A stretch of 64,000 bases of DNA from Parafenestella ontariensis (Eukaryota; Ascomycota; Dothideomycetes; Pleosporales; Cucurbitariaceae): the NCBI GenBank assembly GCA_021596325.1, contig JAKGDA010000027.1, positions 310,001 to 374,000 of the forward strand. Reading direction: 5' to 3'. The notes beneath the pieces are model-generated. The model was not told the DNA's origin. It saw nothing but the letters and a program-made list of their open reading frames with translations, and ran no database searches. Position 1 is the stretch's first letter; each line of letters opens with the position of its first letter. The translations under genes and the position numbers were made by a program. Below, one piece after another: positions 31,916 through 43,952 of the stretch.

Positions 31916-34900
31916 CCGACCGTTGCCGCACTTTGCATGCATTTTCCTTGGACGTACTATTCGTATTTTTTCTTTACGTTGGATACCCTTTTTAATATTA
32001 CACGCAACTGATCCTTTACCCACTTACCATATGCCTACGCCGCCAACTCTTCCTTCGCGTCACATCCGTGCTCGTACTTGCTTTTCACCAGACATCGATC
32101 GCACGGCTTGCATTCCTGACGCACTTGGCTCCAAGCCATCACTTTGACAGGCCTCACGGCCCCTTACGATGCACAGCCTGACCCCTGTCCTAGAGCACGG
32201 CTCCTGCATGTTTGCTTCTTCCTGTCCGTCACACATAACGGCTCACATCACTGCAACCCCACTCTATCTCGCGGAACCTGGCCGCCTCCGTGCAGCGACT
32301 AAGCTCGGAATATTGCGCTCACTTGTCCTCGACTCGTGTCAAATGCCGACTCGAATCCTCATCGGTCTTGTCGGCTTAGTGTGCAAGAGCGACGAACCGT
32401 CGTGCCCCGCTTCAGACGTCGTCGTGTTTGGTTTGAGACCATCTTCTCTAACATACCACGGTGCAGAGTATCAGTATGTTGGATTTGACCTTTTGTTACG
32501 GAAAGTCTACTTACTCTACATGGAGCGATTGGATCCGCTGTTCGTCTCCATCGGGATATAGTTCACGGCAAGGAAGCAGCCAGGAGGGTCTTACTGCAGA
32601 CTGCCGGCGTTAATCACACGCAAAGCGCCCCAATCTGAGATGGCTGCAATCTGTGCTGGGGAGTCGCGACATCGCGTTGCTCCACATCCAATGAATAGAC
32701 ACACGTGAGAAAGGCAGAGCCAATGGAAATCACACGTGAGACGAGACCTGCCATTGCGTGGCTACACCTGAGAATGAGCAGTATGCCAACCAACATGAAA
32801 TGGGCAGACGCAGCCACCAACCCTTGAGGTTAGCCGTACCTAGTAAGGTGATCGAAGGCGAAGATGAGCTTCTAGAAGGAAGCTACTGCTAGCTAAACAA
32901 CGCCCACAGTTTGCACCCCCGCCTTATCTCTTGTGCGGGACTGTGATTGGGGAATTACTCGACCTACTCGACTTGCGCAGAATTTTCATCGTCTGCGAGA
33001 CCGTCATGAGATCATCTTGCTCAATTTTTCAAGCCATCCAGGGTCGTTATCAGGGATGTTACGTAGGGCTGAGGCATTTCGCGACGCTCTACGACGACCA
33101 GATGGTGCCTGGCATGACATTGCCACCTGCGGTCGCCTATTTCGCCCAGTCTGGGGTTGGCTTTTGGCGTTGCTCTATCGCCGGTGGAAAACTGGCCTAT
33201 CTTCTGTATCATTGATGTAGCAATCATCTGTCTAGAGTTCGTTGAGCGCCGTCGGCTGCATGTGCCCATCTAGGCAGTGACACCGCACACCATCCCGCTT
33301 CTCTGCTAACCAGGGTCTAGAGTGGGCCTTCAACCTCTGTGCATCGTCAAGGATGAGCAGCCTTCCCCTTACGCACCTCCGCATTTGTTATTGACGTTGA
33401 TCTGCCAATGGCCCGGACGTTCGTGCCCCGAGCCTCAGTTTGAATGTCGATCATCGATGGCTTTACGGTCAAGGTCCTGGACTTCTTCACCGTACATTAC
33501 AATGCAACATTACCCTGGACAGTGATGCAGGGGCCATCAAGGAGAAAAAACTGCACTTGGCAGCACCACTCCCGTTCGATTGCGCGCGTGGGTGCTGAGA
33601 TACCCAGGGAAGGATTACATCAATGATCAACAATATGGTGTGTCGACTCGATTCGATCCCGACAAACGGTACCTTCACGGTGTCGTCGGGACCGCCCGGG
33701 CTTCCTTCCCTACCGTAGAAGTTTGCCTTGCAGCCGCACGGGCCTTTACGGTCAAGAAATCCTAAGATCCCCAATCTGCTGGGACGGGACAGGCTTTGGG
33801 TCCCTTGAACCGTCCACCTCTGAAGATCACTATGAAACCTATGGACCCATCTCTACGAGCGGCCGCAGTTGCATGCGCTATCCCCATTTTACACGTTAGG
33901 CAAACCATAGCGTGTGGGACTTATACTCATTGGGCTGGGCGGCAATCTAGTGATGGCTTGCAGGAAGTTCTCTAAAACCTGAATGTTTCGAATGATCTGG
34001 GATGGCAGGTGGTTGAAACGTCCCGCAATAACTGAATACAGTAAAGACGTAATATAACGCTGGTTACCCACCAAGGTGAACTCAGGAGGCCTCTAGTTGC
34101 CATGAGCGCGCGACGACCACGGCCATGTACTCTACCTCTAATGAGACAGCTCTTCTCAACAATACTATCGCGGCCGCGAGTCAATCAAGCGTGCCACATC
34201 ATCCACATCTGTTGGAGCCAATCCTCACGCTATCTACCAACCCCGCAATCTGCTAGCCAGTTCCGAAAGGATTCAACCCCTAGTATAATCGCACCACTTT
34301 TTGTCCCGGTGATTTTCTCCAGTCAGTAATGCTGTCCCGCTCCGTCAAAATAGGTGTAGTCTGCGAGTTTCAGAATCGATAGCATGTGAAGTTCCTTGGA
34401 AATGTGGGGGATTTCGGAAGCGCCGATGAGAAAGCAAGGATGGAACGACTATCTCTAACATTTAAGATCGAGATGGCGTCCGGTCCAGGAACTCTGGCCA
34501 ATCGTCTCAGCCTCAATAATCCGTCAACCCCATGACAAAGCACGTTGCAACTGTTGCATTGGTGTGGCAGGAGCTGCGCAAGCCAGCCAACAGAAGCGCA
34601 AACACCCACAGACCCTGCGCAGCGCCCGTGCCAACTGCGTCTGCTGTCAATATGACGATAAGCTCTGTGTAGATGCTGGCTCGTTCCTGTACTATGGACG
34701 CACGGCCCTGACTGCTGCAGAAGAGTTGCATGTGCGTATGCGCTAGTGACTGTCATCACTGCTGCTGAAAAAGCCGCATGGGGGGCGGCTCGGTGCGTGG
34801 GGGGTACCGATGGTGAGCAGATCATGTGGTGAATGGTGCTAGAGGAGAACCGAAAAGCTTGAGGAACACGGTCTACGCTTAATCCTTTCACGTGGAAGTT

Positions 34901-35324
34901 GGAACCGGCCACCGCCCGAAGGATTCTCTTACCAACTCGATTTAAAGTCGAATATTCGCTATGCCTATAGTGAATGGTTGAACAACAAAAAGACTAGGAG
35001 AACAACACAAGAGCATTTGTCACATCTCTCTTGGCTCCCATAGACACCACCCGCAATACACTAACTACAATATAATCTGCAGGGCAATTTTTATCTCCGT
35101 GATTGCATACGTAGTACAAAGTATGTTCAGCTTTAGACGTCCACGCCTCATCGAAGAAGAGCAGCCCTTCTAGAAAGAGCAAGTTGCCGAGGTCCGACTA
35201 TTGGTTCACAAGCGGCTACCTCACCACACTCGCCGTCACGGACTCCTCGTATTCGCAAACCGTGAAACTACATCAAAGCCACCCGCATCGCGAGCAGATC
35301 GTCAAGCCCTACCAGAAAGCAGAG
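31916..35324. other. Gene-poor region of 3.4 kb
   Basis: The longest stretch without a supportable gene. Open frames reach only 95-180 codons, several overlap in different frames or strands, and none has a recognisable motif or convincing splice partner. Composition is not strongly AT-rich, and I see no terminal repeats, transposase or reverse transcriptase motifs. It may hold long regulatory sequence, a non-coding RNA gene or a worn-out relic. Confidence 0.5.
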
Positions 35325-36514
35325 ATGATCGAAGTAATCTACATCGTTCGGCACGCAGTACGTATGAAGTCAAACAACCGACTCCAACCGCCTCTCCAGT
35401 CCCCTCCTCCACACGCCACGCATGGAACGCTTCCGCTTCGGGCCAGCTATTCTACAAGCCCCCGTTCTTGCATTATAGTCTCGCTTGTTTAGGGCACCGA
35501 CGCGCGTGCTGTATCGTTGTCCAAACTTTATCATCCCCACATTTCCCCTTTGGATGACATTCTTTCTAACGGGGAGGCGCGGTTTCTAGTTTCGCGCCAA
35601 CTGGTCGGTGGATCCTCAAACTGGCACCTACACCGCATCGTTGGTTAAGACGCCCACTGGGATACCCACGGATCCACCATTGACGTCTAAGGGGGTCGAT
35701 CAGGCGAAGGAGCTCGCCGAACACCTATGCAAAATTGAGCCCCCGATTGATAGGGTCTATTCGAGTCCTTTCTATCGCTGTCTGCAAACGCTGAAACCTA
35801 CAACGGATCGATTGTTCCGGGAGGGCAAGGCGGGAGGGAAGATCAGGATTGATCGAGGGATTGGGTAGGTTAGCTTTGACGTATTGCCAACACGATGGCA
35901 TCATGTAGAAGGAACTAGTGCTGAGCATCATGGCTGATTTGGGTTATAGGGAATTCTTCGGGCGCGCCAATTGGGAACATCCAACACCGCCAACCATCCA
36001 GATCCTGAATCCCCATTTCGAGTACCTGGATCAGGAGTATGTCTCGGTACATCTGCCGCCGAAAAAGGGCGAGATGATAGTGGAGCTGCATCAGCGTGTG
36101 CGGAGAGCATTAGATCACATCATCACAACGCTCGACAACGAGCCCGAACAGCCAAAGACGGTATTATTATGCAGCCACGCGGCTACTATAATTGCGGCCG
36201 GTCGGGTATTGACTGGTCAAATGCCGGACGATCCAGACGAGGATGACTTCCAGTGCTTCACAGCGGGATTGTCGAAGTTCGTAAGAAGGAGTCCAGATCC
36301 GGAAAAGGGTGTCGCTGGCAACTGGGACTGCGTCTTGAACTCTGATACCTCGTATCTCTCGGGGGGAGCGGAAAGAGGCTGGTGAGTAAATCCTTTCTTC
36401 TCTAAAATCCTCGTCTTTTCAAGGAAGTCCTATCGTCCCCACAAGGACGCGTCAATGTCTACACGTGTCACTCCCTCTCTCTCCCTCTCCCTCTCTCCCT
36501 CTCTCCCTCTCTCC

Positions 36515-36559
<45 letters not shown>

Positions 36560-36724
36560 CAGAGTATTTCAACGTCTTGCGACATCAAATCCACGGCGAC
36601 CACTCCATAACCACCTATCCTCAACAATGCTGACTATTGACGACTTAGGCACTTCAATGGCGAGGAGAGCTTCGTGTCATTCACAGAGAATCCAGTAGAC
36701 GACAAGGAAACACCGAAGTTATGA
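35325..36724 (+). CDS. Histidine-phosphatase (phosphoglycerate mutase-like) protein, TFIIIC tau55-like
   Basis: Four exons: 35325-35357, 35590-35864, 35950-36381, 36649-36724 (introns 232, 85 and 267 nt), 271 aa. The joined protein starts MIEVIYIVRHAFRANWSVDP, with the catalytic RH at residues 9-10; Arg of YSSPFYRCLQT is about 74, and the second active-site His, in LLCSHAAT, is about 179. RGIGEFF crosses the second splice and GGAERGWHFNGEES crosses the third; both are hallmarks of the fungal family related to the N-terminal half of the TFIIIC tau55 subunit (yeast Tfc7). It lacks tau55's C-terminal half, so it may be a free phosphatase rather than a TFIIIC subunit. The first exon encodes only 11 residues and the last only 25. 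The third intron carries a long CT microsatellite. Confidence 0.8.
36471..36556 (+). repeat. (CT)n/(CCCTCT)n pyrimidine microsatellite in an intron
   Basis: 86 bases of C and T only: ctccct/ctccctct units followed by about 15 CT dinucleotides. It lies wholly inside the third intron of the histidine-phosphatase gene, 90 bases upstream of the acceptor, so length changes would not alter the protein but could affect splicing. Confidence 0.95.
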
Positions 36725-37746
36725 AGTACTCTGTTCGACGAAGCATACATGGGAAGGAAACGCATGGGGAAAAGGTGCGGCGAACGTCAGCATCGTAACA
36801 GAAGGCTGTCTGACATGTATCAAGAGCACTAGGGAGCATAGTAGAATATCGAGATACCCTCCATGCATAATAGACATCATCTTCGGAAAATCTGCCATTT
36901 GCTGGGCAATGCCTTGTCATGTCTTGCCCGTCATGTCTTACCCGCGACCCGAATATGTCAATACGCGGCAGCTTGCAAGCAAAACGACTTCACGACTGAC
37001 TTTTCGCAGCAGACATCTAAAATCACCGCGCGAAAAAAAAAACCCCCAAACAACTACATACACCTACCGCATAATCCAACGTCCAAATAAGCTCACAACC
37101 ACTCCCCTGCGCACCTCCGCCCCAGGGTTACCAAAAACGCCGCAGCAATCCCTACCTACCTACCCACACCCGTTTCTCACCCGGTTCCGAATTCCAGGTA
37201 AACGTATAAATCCACCGAGATCCACCAGGTACACTCGCTTTGATACTTCCGGCGGGCCCCATCGCACAAACGGTTTGTGGGCGCACGTGGCATGTTTTGG
37301 GGTTTTCAGACCCAGATGTGAGTTGGCCGCGCGGTTGTGAGGGATCGCCAACCGGGTACGAAACAAACTGCCGGGTTGGGCGGCGCGATGATGCCGAAGG
37401 GATGGGACGGGAACAGCAAATGCGAATGCGATCGCGACGGCGACTGGGGAGTCGCACCGAATGCTTTTAAAGCGAACGGATGGTGCCGCTGGAAAATCTG
37501 GGGAAGAGGGAAGTAGGGTAGGGTAGGGTGGAGTGGAGTGGGGTGTTGAGTAAACAATATTGTTTTCTTGGCGGTAGTGAGGAGGGGTGAAGAAGAGAGA
37601 GGTGCCAGATAGGAGGTTTGCATCGCGTCGCGCGCTTCTATCTCGGATTGAATAACGTGAAGGATTTCCAAGAGGTTTGTTCGAAAGATAGTTGGTCGAC
37701 TCGACGACTCTTTCCCCGCCAAACCCTCTTACTATCATCGCGAACG
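36725..37746. promoter_or_regulatory. Intergenic region upstream of the tautomerase-like gene
   Basis: Contains overlapping open frames on both strands (up to 192 codons on the minus strand) without motifs, a 10-A run near 37025 and GT/GGGTA-rich sequence around 37500-37545. I see no gene here. Confidence 0.4.
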
Positions 37747-38478
37747 ATGCCGCACTATGAAATCCACCACTCCTGTACGCTCACGCAGCGGCAATACCAA
37801 ACCGTCGCATCGCAAATCACACAGCTGCACTGCACGCTCTGTACGTACTCCACCTATTTACATGCACACGCATTCGATGTTAAGTCCAACCTAATAACAT
37901 CTTCATCTCTAACTTCCCCAACAGTCTCCGCCCCCTCCGCCTTCGTAAACGTCACATTCCACCGGCACTCAAACTTCCACCCCGAACTCAACTACAACAA
38001 ACTCCACAACAGCAACACGCAATTCATCTCCGTCGGCGGCCGCCCCGTATGGACAAACTACATAATCGGGCACCTCCGCCCACGCGGCCCCTCGGCCGCA
38101 CCCAAACTCCGCACCCTGGTGCAGGAAATAACGCGCATCTGGGACGAAGAAGCGCGGTACATTGACGGAGAGTTCAAGCAGGGACAGTTTTCTTTGACGC
38201 CGCGCCGGGACCCGTCGTTTAAGGTTGAGGAGGCGAGACGGGAGGCACGGAAGAAGGCGAGTGGGAGGCTGGATGATGCGAGGGGGTTGCATAATGTTTT
38301 TGTTATGGAGGATATTGTTGCGGGGGCGGAGCAGGGGTTTTTGCTCCCTGTGGCGGGGGAGGAGGGGAGCTGGGTAGAGGAGAATATGGGGGCGTTTGAG
38401 AAGAGGGCGCGGGAGGGGGATGAGAGTATGAGGAGGCTTGTGGAGGAGGTTAGGGCGGGTTTGGGGAGGAAGGAGTGA
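37747..38478 (+). CDS. Tautomerase-superfamily protein (cis-CaaD-like)
   Basis: Exons 37747-37840 and 37925-38478 (84-nt intron, GTACGT...CAACAG) give 215 aa. It begins Met-Pro-His-Tyr-Glu; in this superfamily the Pro after Met becomes the N-terminal catalytic base. The splice restores LHCTLFSAPSAFVNVTFH, and GGRPVWTNYIIGHLRPRG followed by LVQEITRIWDEEA fits the fungal branch related to cis-3-chloroacrylic acid dehalogenase. The C-terminal 90 residues are charged, with a MEDIVAGAEQGFLLPVAGEEG block, and extend beyond a bare tautomerase domain of about 140. The true substrate of fungal members is unknown; dehalogenation is not implied. Codon use is more G-rich in the last third. Confidence 0.75.
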   Translation: MPHYEIHHSCTLTQRQYQTVASQITQLHCTLCTYSTYLHAHAFDVKSNLITSSSLTSPTVSAPSAFVNVTFHRHSNFHPELNYNKLHNSNTQFISVGGRPVWTNYIIGHLRPRGPSAAPKLRTLVQEITRIWDEEARYIDGEFKQGQFSLTPRRDPSFKVEEARREARKKASGRLDDARGLHNVFVMEDIVAGAEQGFLLPVAGEEGSWVEENMGAFEKRAREGDESMRRLVEEVRAGLGRKE

Positions 38479-38965
38479 TCGGGAGAGTGGAAGGTGGGAA
38501 GGCTGATGGTTATGAAACTGTTGGATACGAAGAAATGATTGCGGCATATGGAGCAATTCGAGGACATACCATGCCGATGTCGTGTGTTGTCGATGAAGCG
38601 ATCTAATTTACGCCTTTGGCCGTCCTACCAACGTCCAATCGCGTTTTGTGGGCTTTATCTTGGGAGCCATCTTTAGCTCTAGGATGTCATGTCTGCTGAG
38701 ATAAATGCGCCCATTAAATTATTCCATAAAGTGCCAAAACCTTGAGGGCTCGAGGGGTGTGTGTTCTCTAGGGTAGTGGCTACTACGAACTAAAACGCCC
38801 CACGGAAACGAAAACGCGCTTCGACGCGTCGGCGCGTGCACCTCTCAAAACCACTTCCCACTTCCACTTCCACAATCGCAACATCCACAACTACAACCGC
38901 CCACTCCCACAAATCCCAAGTCCTAGTTAGCGATTTCCCTCCGATCACAGCATTCAATCTTCAAA
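38479..38965. promoter_or_regulatory. Promoter region of the RNase H2C gene
   Basis: Holds one ACGCGT at 38824-38829 about 140 bp before the RNase H2C start, set in aaaacgcgcttcgacgcgtcggcgcg. In yeasts such MluI boxes drive S-phase genes, which would suit an RNase H2 subunit. The rest is C/A-rich leader. Confidence 0.4.
38824..38829 (+). promoter_or_regulatory. MCB-like box (ACGCGT)
   Basis: A perfect palindromic ACGCGT within a CG-rich segment, 137 bp upstream of the RNase H2C ATG. Role inferred from yeast MBF targets. Confidence 0.4.
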
Positions 38966-39558
38966 ATGCTATCCATCCAACCCCCCAAACTGTCATCCTC
39001 TTCCTCCGCGTCGCAACCCCAAAAAACCACCCCCCACCTCCTCCCCATGCGCATAAATCACAACGGCCGCATAAACGACACGCAGCAATATTGGAAGCCC
39101 GAGACCGATGAAAAAGGTACCTACCTACCTACTGACCTACAACCCGAGTTAAGAAACGCTTACTAACGCATAATTACTATCTAGGAACGCAACACGTCCA
39201 CTTCCGCGGCCGCCACCTCCACGGAACACCACTCCCTCTACCAGAGAATTACACGGGCGCGGTGCTGAATGTTACTGATAAACACGTACAAGTGCCAACG
39301 TCACAAGCACGGTCAAATTCACAGTCACAGTCGCAGTCGCAGTCGCAACGGCATGACGATGAGGAGGAGGAGGGGGATGCAGAGGAGGAAGAGGCAGAAG
39401 CAGTCCAAATCGCGGAACAAATCGGCTCGTTTGACGAGATCATCGTCTGGGGACATGGAGGTCAGGTAGATGGGGCGCAGGATATGTTTGTCAGGGGGGT
39501 GAGGGAGTGGGTTGGGTTTGCGGAGAGTATGCATGTTGAGGGGGAGGAAGATGCGTAG
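38966..39558 (+). CDS. Ribonuclease H2 subunit C (non-catalytic)
   Basis: Exons 38966-39116 and 39185-39558 (68-nt intron) encode 174 aa. Typical family blocks appear in order: HLLPMRINHNG, YWKPETDEKGTQHVHFRGR (restored by the splice), LHGTPLPLPENYTGAVL, and a final SFDEIIVWGHG. Between the last two is a low-complexity insert of Ser-Gln dipeptides (from repeated tcacag/tcgcag) and Glu runs. RNase H2C, with subunit B, supports the catalytic A subunit, which removes ribonucleotides and RNA-DNA hybrids in the nucleus. The SQ run could be a site for ATM/ATR-type kinases, but this is only a composition remark. It is the fungal counterpart of yeast Rnh203. Confidence 0.85.
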
Positions 39559-39717
39559 GGGTTGAGAAAGAGAGGTGCGGTGAGATGAGTTGGAGACGCG
39601 GGAATAAGTTACACAGTCAGTTGAGAAGGCGACGAAAGATACCCCGACGAACGAGATAGCATTTAATCAAACATCACAGAGACCATGTCCGGTGAACGAA
39701 GATGTCTTGTGAGGAAT

Positions 39718-40924
39718 TCAGCCCCTCCGATTCGTCAACCCCCTACTAATATCCTGCCTCCCCTCCAGATACGTATGCACCGCACTCATCGCCGGCAACA
39801 ACAACATGACAATACTCAGCGTCTGGCCGAAACCCCACGCATTCTCCCCTTTATCCTGCAGTCCACAGAAGCGGCGCGGATCATCCGGGACCGCGAATTT
39901 CTGGCTCAGAACTAAAATAGCTGAAAGAATAGCCAGCCAGATCTGCACGACGAACGCGATGAGTGGGTTCAGGAAGAGGTAGTATATAACTCGCAAGCCG
40001 ATATTTGCGGGCGTGAGGTTGGAATGAGTTGTTTGTGTCGAGTCTGTAAAGCGCTTTACGATGCCTAGCATCGAGGTTCCAGACGACGTTGATGCGCGGG
40101 ATGCAGGTCCTTTTCCCCTCGGATCGTACAGGATGCACACCAGCGCCGTTGAAAAGCCAACGAGTATCAGCAACAATGGCACCAGGAACGACAACCGCTG
40201 CAGCCGGCTTCTCTCCTCTGTTGTCCCGTCGCTGTGCTCGATGACGGTATGCGCCATACCAACCGCAGCAATCAGAGACGCGAGCAGGAAGACAGCGAAG
40301 ACAATAAAGAGCGTAAGCCGGATCTTCGCAATGAGTTTGTACTTGCGGAAGTACTTTCGCAGCGTGATGAGCGCGGCGAGGTGGGACGAGGATGACAGGG
40401 CGCAGATGTACAGGATGAGGACGAAGTGCGCGCCTTGGACTGTGAAGGCGTTCTGCGCAACCTACGTATACATCGTCAGTATATGATGAGAGTATGGAAG
40501 ATAGAGAGAGACGGCACTTTGATCCACCCGCTCAGCAGCACCGCATACCCCGTAACAAGCTGCTGATCCCCCAACCCAATAATCAGCGGATCAAGAAACG
40601 GCCGCCACGCATAATCTTTCTTCCACTCTGTATCGAGGAATCGCTCGCGGATATATGTGAAGGGTGCTTGGAGTGTGAATTGGCCTTTTGAATCGAAGGC
40701 TTGGTCGAGGAGCATCGCGAGGACGGATGCGGAGGTAGTCATTATGCTAGCGATGACGAAGGAGAGAACGACCTGGGGTTTGTTAGTGGATCTGGAGGTA
40801 TGGGGGGGGGGGGATGGGGATGGGGGATACTGACTCCGACTCTAGCGATGTCCGGCTCCGCTCCGTTGGCGCAGTTGCCATTGTAGGATGCGGTGCTGTC
40901 GAACGTGACCCATGGTGGGGCCAT
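39718..40924 (-). CDS. Multi-pass integral membrane protein of unknown function
   Basis: Exons 40835-40924, 40518-40772 and 39718-40461 (introns 62 and 56 nt) give 362 aa. After a short N terminus (CANGAEPDIARVG) come about seven hydrophobic segments: VVLSFVIASIM, a GDQQLVTGYAVLLSGWIKVA region, HFVLILYICALSSSSHLAAL, LTLFIVFAVFLLASLIAAVG, LVPLLLILVGFSTALVCILY and two more near the end. The pattern GLGDQQ(L)VTGYA...QGAHFVLILY...HLAAL is one I associate with a fungal family of uncharacterised plasma-membrane-type proteins. The first donor is GTCAGT, a little unusual; its intron carries an 11-13 base G run (40803-40813). Receptor or transporter role cannot be told. Confidence 0.75.
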
Positions 40925-41354
40925 GTGCTAGGGAAGGGGAATGGGAAATTGAGATACGGGGCGAGGATGGATGTTCGAGTGACGAACTGGGACTGGATAG
41001 TGATGGGATACCGCCTCAATTGAGGCATTGCGAAAACTTGGGCGATGGAGAAGGGAACTCGAGTGGGAGAGTACCGAATAGAAGGCCTAGGGTGGAGGAA
41101 GCAGTTTGAGGTGGAAATGCGAAGCGGCAGTTATGATAGAAGAGAGATTAGAGACAAGTTAAGGTGATGTGGGCCACGCGTTGGCCACCAGGCAAGAGCA
41201 CTTGAGGAAAGAGCCATTAACAGAAACACCCACCTCGGTGATCGTGTGCGCATTCAACAAATATGCTCACAAAAAGGGGAAACAAATATGTTGAAATGCT
41301 TTTGAAAGATCGAAACGACCATAAGGGTATCAATCGCTACATTCTACCTCAGCC
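40925..41354. promoter_or_regulatory. Promoter of the membrane-protein gene
   Basis: Between the start of the membrane-protein gene and the 3' end of ESF1. G/A-rich on the plus strand near 41040-41170. Nothing specific seen. Confidence 0.4.
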
Positions 41355-43618
41355 TCACTTCAGCTTACTCTTCGCCTTGATGCGGGCTGCTAGCTTCTTG
41401 ACATCGTCCTCACCAGCGTCTTGATCCTTCTTAGACTTCTTAGAGCCTCTCTCACGTTCAGGCTCGTCATCGTCTTTACCCTGCTTCCGCTTCTTGCGGC
41501 CTTCCTCCAACAGAGCCTTCATAGCTGCCGTCTCTTTGAACCTTGGATTCGTTGGATCGATGGCATACTCGTGGCTCTCATACAACTTAGCGAATCGTGG
41601 ATCAGCCGTGTTAATCTTGAAGCTATCCTCAACTACCGGCACGTCTTTCTTAGCCTTCTTTCCCTTCTTCTTCGCTTTCTCCGCCTTGACGATCTCGTTC
41701 ATGTCAAAGTGCCGCATCTTTGAGTCGTCTTCGTCAGCCATGAGTAGCTCAAGGTTGGCGCGTTCAGCTGCCGTTGCCTTCTCCTGCTGTTCCTTTTCTT
41801 CTCGCTTCTTTGCTCGCTTCGCCTTGAAGTCGACTTTGGAGGCTTTCGCCGCTTCTTTTGGATCGTCTGCGAAGAAGGGATCGTTGAACGGATCCTCATC
41901 ATCTGACTCTGCTGCTGCATCCACAGTCTCCTCGACCTTGGCGTCGGGATCTCGGCCCTCTCTCTTAGCCTCTGCTCGCTCTTTACGTCTCGCTTTCCTC
42001 TCCTTTTCTTTGCGAATGTACCTCTCCATGGTAGTTTCGTGAATCGGGATTTCATTCTCGAATACAGACCCCTTCGCCGAATCATTCAGCAAACCGCCTG
42101 TGAATGTAATCTCCATCTCGCCCTCTGGCTTAGGGAAGTCCCGATCCCTCTTTGCAGATGCTTTTTGTTTTGGCTTTGCTGATTTGCCTGGGGCTTCAAG
42201 ACCCAAGGCTTTTCGGAGGCTCGCCGCCTTGTCTGCTTTTGCAGCCTCGACCTCATCTTCCGAAGGCGACTCATCCGTGCCTAGATATGCTTGGAGCTCA
42301 TTTTCGTCAATCTCTTTGCGAGAGAATGCGCGCTTTTGTACCTCCTTTCTGGTGGCATCGTCGGCATCCCAAGTCAACTTGACTTTTGAGTGAGTGAGCG
42401 CGCCCGTCGTGAATTCGTTCGGCTTGTAACCGTCTGGTAGTTTCTTGCACTCATCGTGCGCGTCCTGATCAAACGTAGTACCATCTGGGACAAATCGGAG
42501 ATCGAAGAAGTTTGCGCTCGTAAGATACTCGCGCCCGTCTAGGTTGTCGTAGATTGCCTTGGCCACGTTTGCTGACGAGCATGTAATGACAGCATAGTAG
42601 TATCGCAGTCGATCCAGCTGGTAACTACGCAATGCAGTCGAATCGAACTCTTCACCAGTCTCATCTCCCTGCAGGTTCGCCTTTATCCTGTCCTCATCCG
42701 CGCCCTCGGAGTCTGACGCATCTGACGAATCATTGAGTGTGGTGATGTTGTCTTTGTCCTTGTTCGCTGTCGACGCGAAGATCTCGCGTGGTGGTCCCTC
42801 GAGTTCCTCCCGCTGTAGCCGCTCCGTGCCGAATTCGCTTGGATAGATGACGACGTTGAGTATCCTTCCGTCGGCTGGTACAAATGAGTTTGCTACAGCC
42901 ATAATATCGGAGGCCCGTATGTTGTCCCAATCCATGTTCACTGCAGCCAGACGCGCCGATATGTCTCCTGTGGGCACTGCATTGCCCTCACCTGCCAGTG
43001 CAGTTTGTTCCTCGACATCGTCGTCTTCATCTTCGTCGCTAGAGCTTTCGTCCGAAGACGACTCTAGCCCTCCGTCTCTGATGGGATCGAAGCCCTGTTT
43101 TTCAACTCTCTGCAGCTCCTTCAAGACAGCCTTGTCTCGTTTCTTTTCTGTCGGGCGCTCCAGCTCCTCGTCCTCTTCTTCGTTTCCGTCTTCCTCCTCA
43201 TCGTCGACTGCATATAGCCTATCGATGGCCTTCTTGCCGGCTTCCTTCGATATCTTGCGACCATACTTGTCGACGGTGGCCTTGTTGTAGAAGTCGGGAT
43301 CGCTCCGTAGCCGCGAGAATCGTGGGTCGAGCTTGGTCTTTGTGTGTTTTTTCGAGGGGAGCCGGAACTTTGGGTCGGTCTCGAAGTTTGCGAATCGAGA
43401 ATCGCCTAAAAGAGTCGCGTTAGCCCACAAGGCTCATCTAGACACTGAAGGTCTGTTTTATTGCAAACCACGATTTTCTATGTGCGCAACTACATGCGCT
43501 AGATTTATCGTTGCGCTTCAACGTAGATGACGAGATCGCATAACTTACTAGTTACATCGCTAGACTTTGCTGCCTTTGCTCCCTTTGCGGGTATCGTCTG
43601 GCGCTTGGGAAGAGGCAT
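41355..43618 (-). CDS. ESF1: Pre-rRNA-processing protein ESF1
   Basis: Exons 43549-43618 and 41355-43405 (143-nt intron, GTAAGT...TTTTAG) give 706 aa beginning MPLPKRQTIPAKGAKAAK. The splice joins VTS to DSRFANFETDPKFRLP, the ESF1 signature; KTKLDPRFSRLRSDPDF follows. Long acidic Glu/Asp/Ser blocks, a central RNA-binding-like domain (IRASDIMAVANSF to LTSANFFDLRFVPDG) and a Lys-rich C-terminal half follow. The C-terminal NUC153 motif (DPRFAKLYESHEYAIDPTNP) sits at about 615-655. ESF1 acts in the nucleolus in the 18S branch of pre-rRNA processing. It is divergent from the small gene at 43953, 334 bp away. This is a strong call. Confidence 0.9.
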
Positions 43619-43952
43619 GTTGGTGTGTTATTTGTGCAGCTGGCCTGGGAAGTTGCGATGCGAATTGGGAAGCTACGAGGGACTTTTCTGCCGTCGGGCG
43701 GTGTATGTTCGGCTGGAGCGAGCGGCTATTGGCTGACACGTCGGAGGTCGAGGCTGCCTTCTTTCGATAGGCAGGGATTCGGCAGCTAATCCGGGGAAAG
43801 CGCGTCACCGCTCCAGAGGGGAAACCATCACACGACAGACCTCGGAAGGCATTTACTCTCCCAACAATTTCCACAATACACGTCAAACTCCTGGTCTTTG
43901 CGTCCACTTCATAACACTTATTCACAAAGCATTCAGCTCTTATACAGACTCA
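43619..43952. promoter_or_regulatory. Divergent promoter between ESF1 and a 55-aa gene
   Basis: 334 bp separating two divergent ATGs. Nothing specific recognised. Confidence 0.4.

Noticed and set aside
34370..34912. 180-codon minus-strand frame
   Set aside because: Cys/His/Ser-rich random-looking translation, with overlapping frames on both strands.
37160..37738. 192-codon minus-strand frame upstream of the tautomerase-like gene
   Set aside because: Reads as C/T-rich promoter DNA; no motif and no fitting start.
40803..40813. Poly-G run as a possible regulatory quadruplex
   Set aside because: A single homopolymer inside a short intron; no four-tract arrangement.
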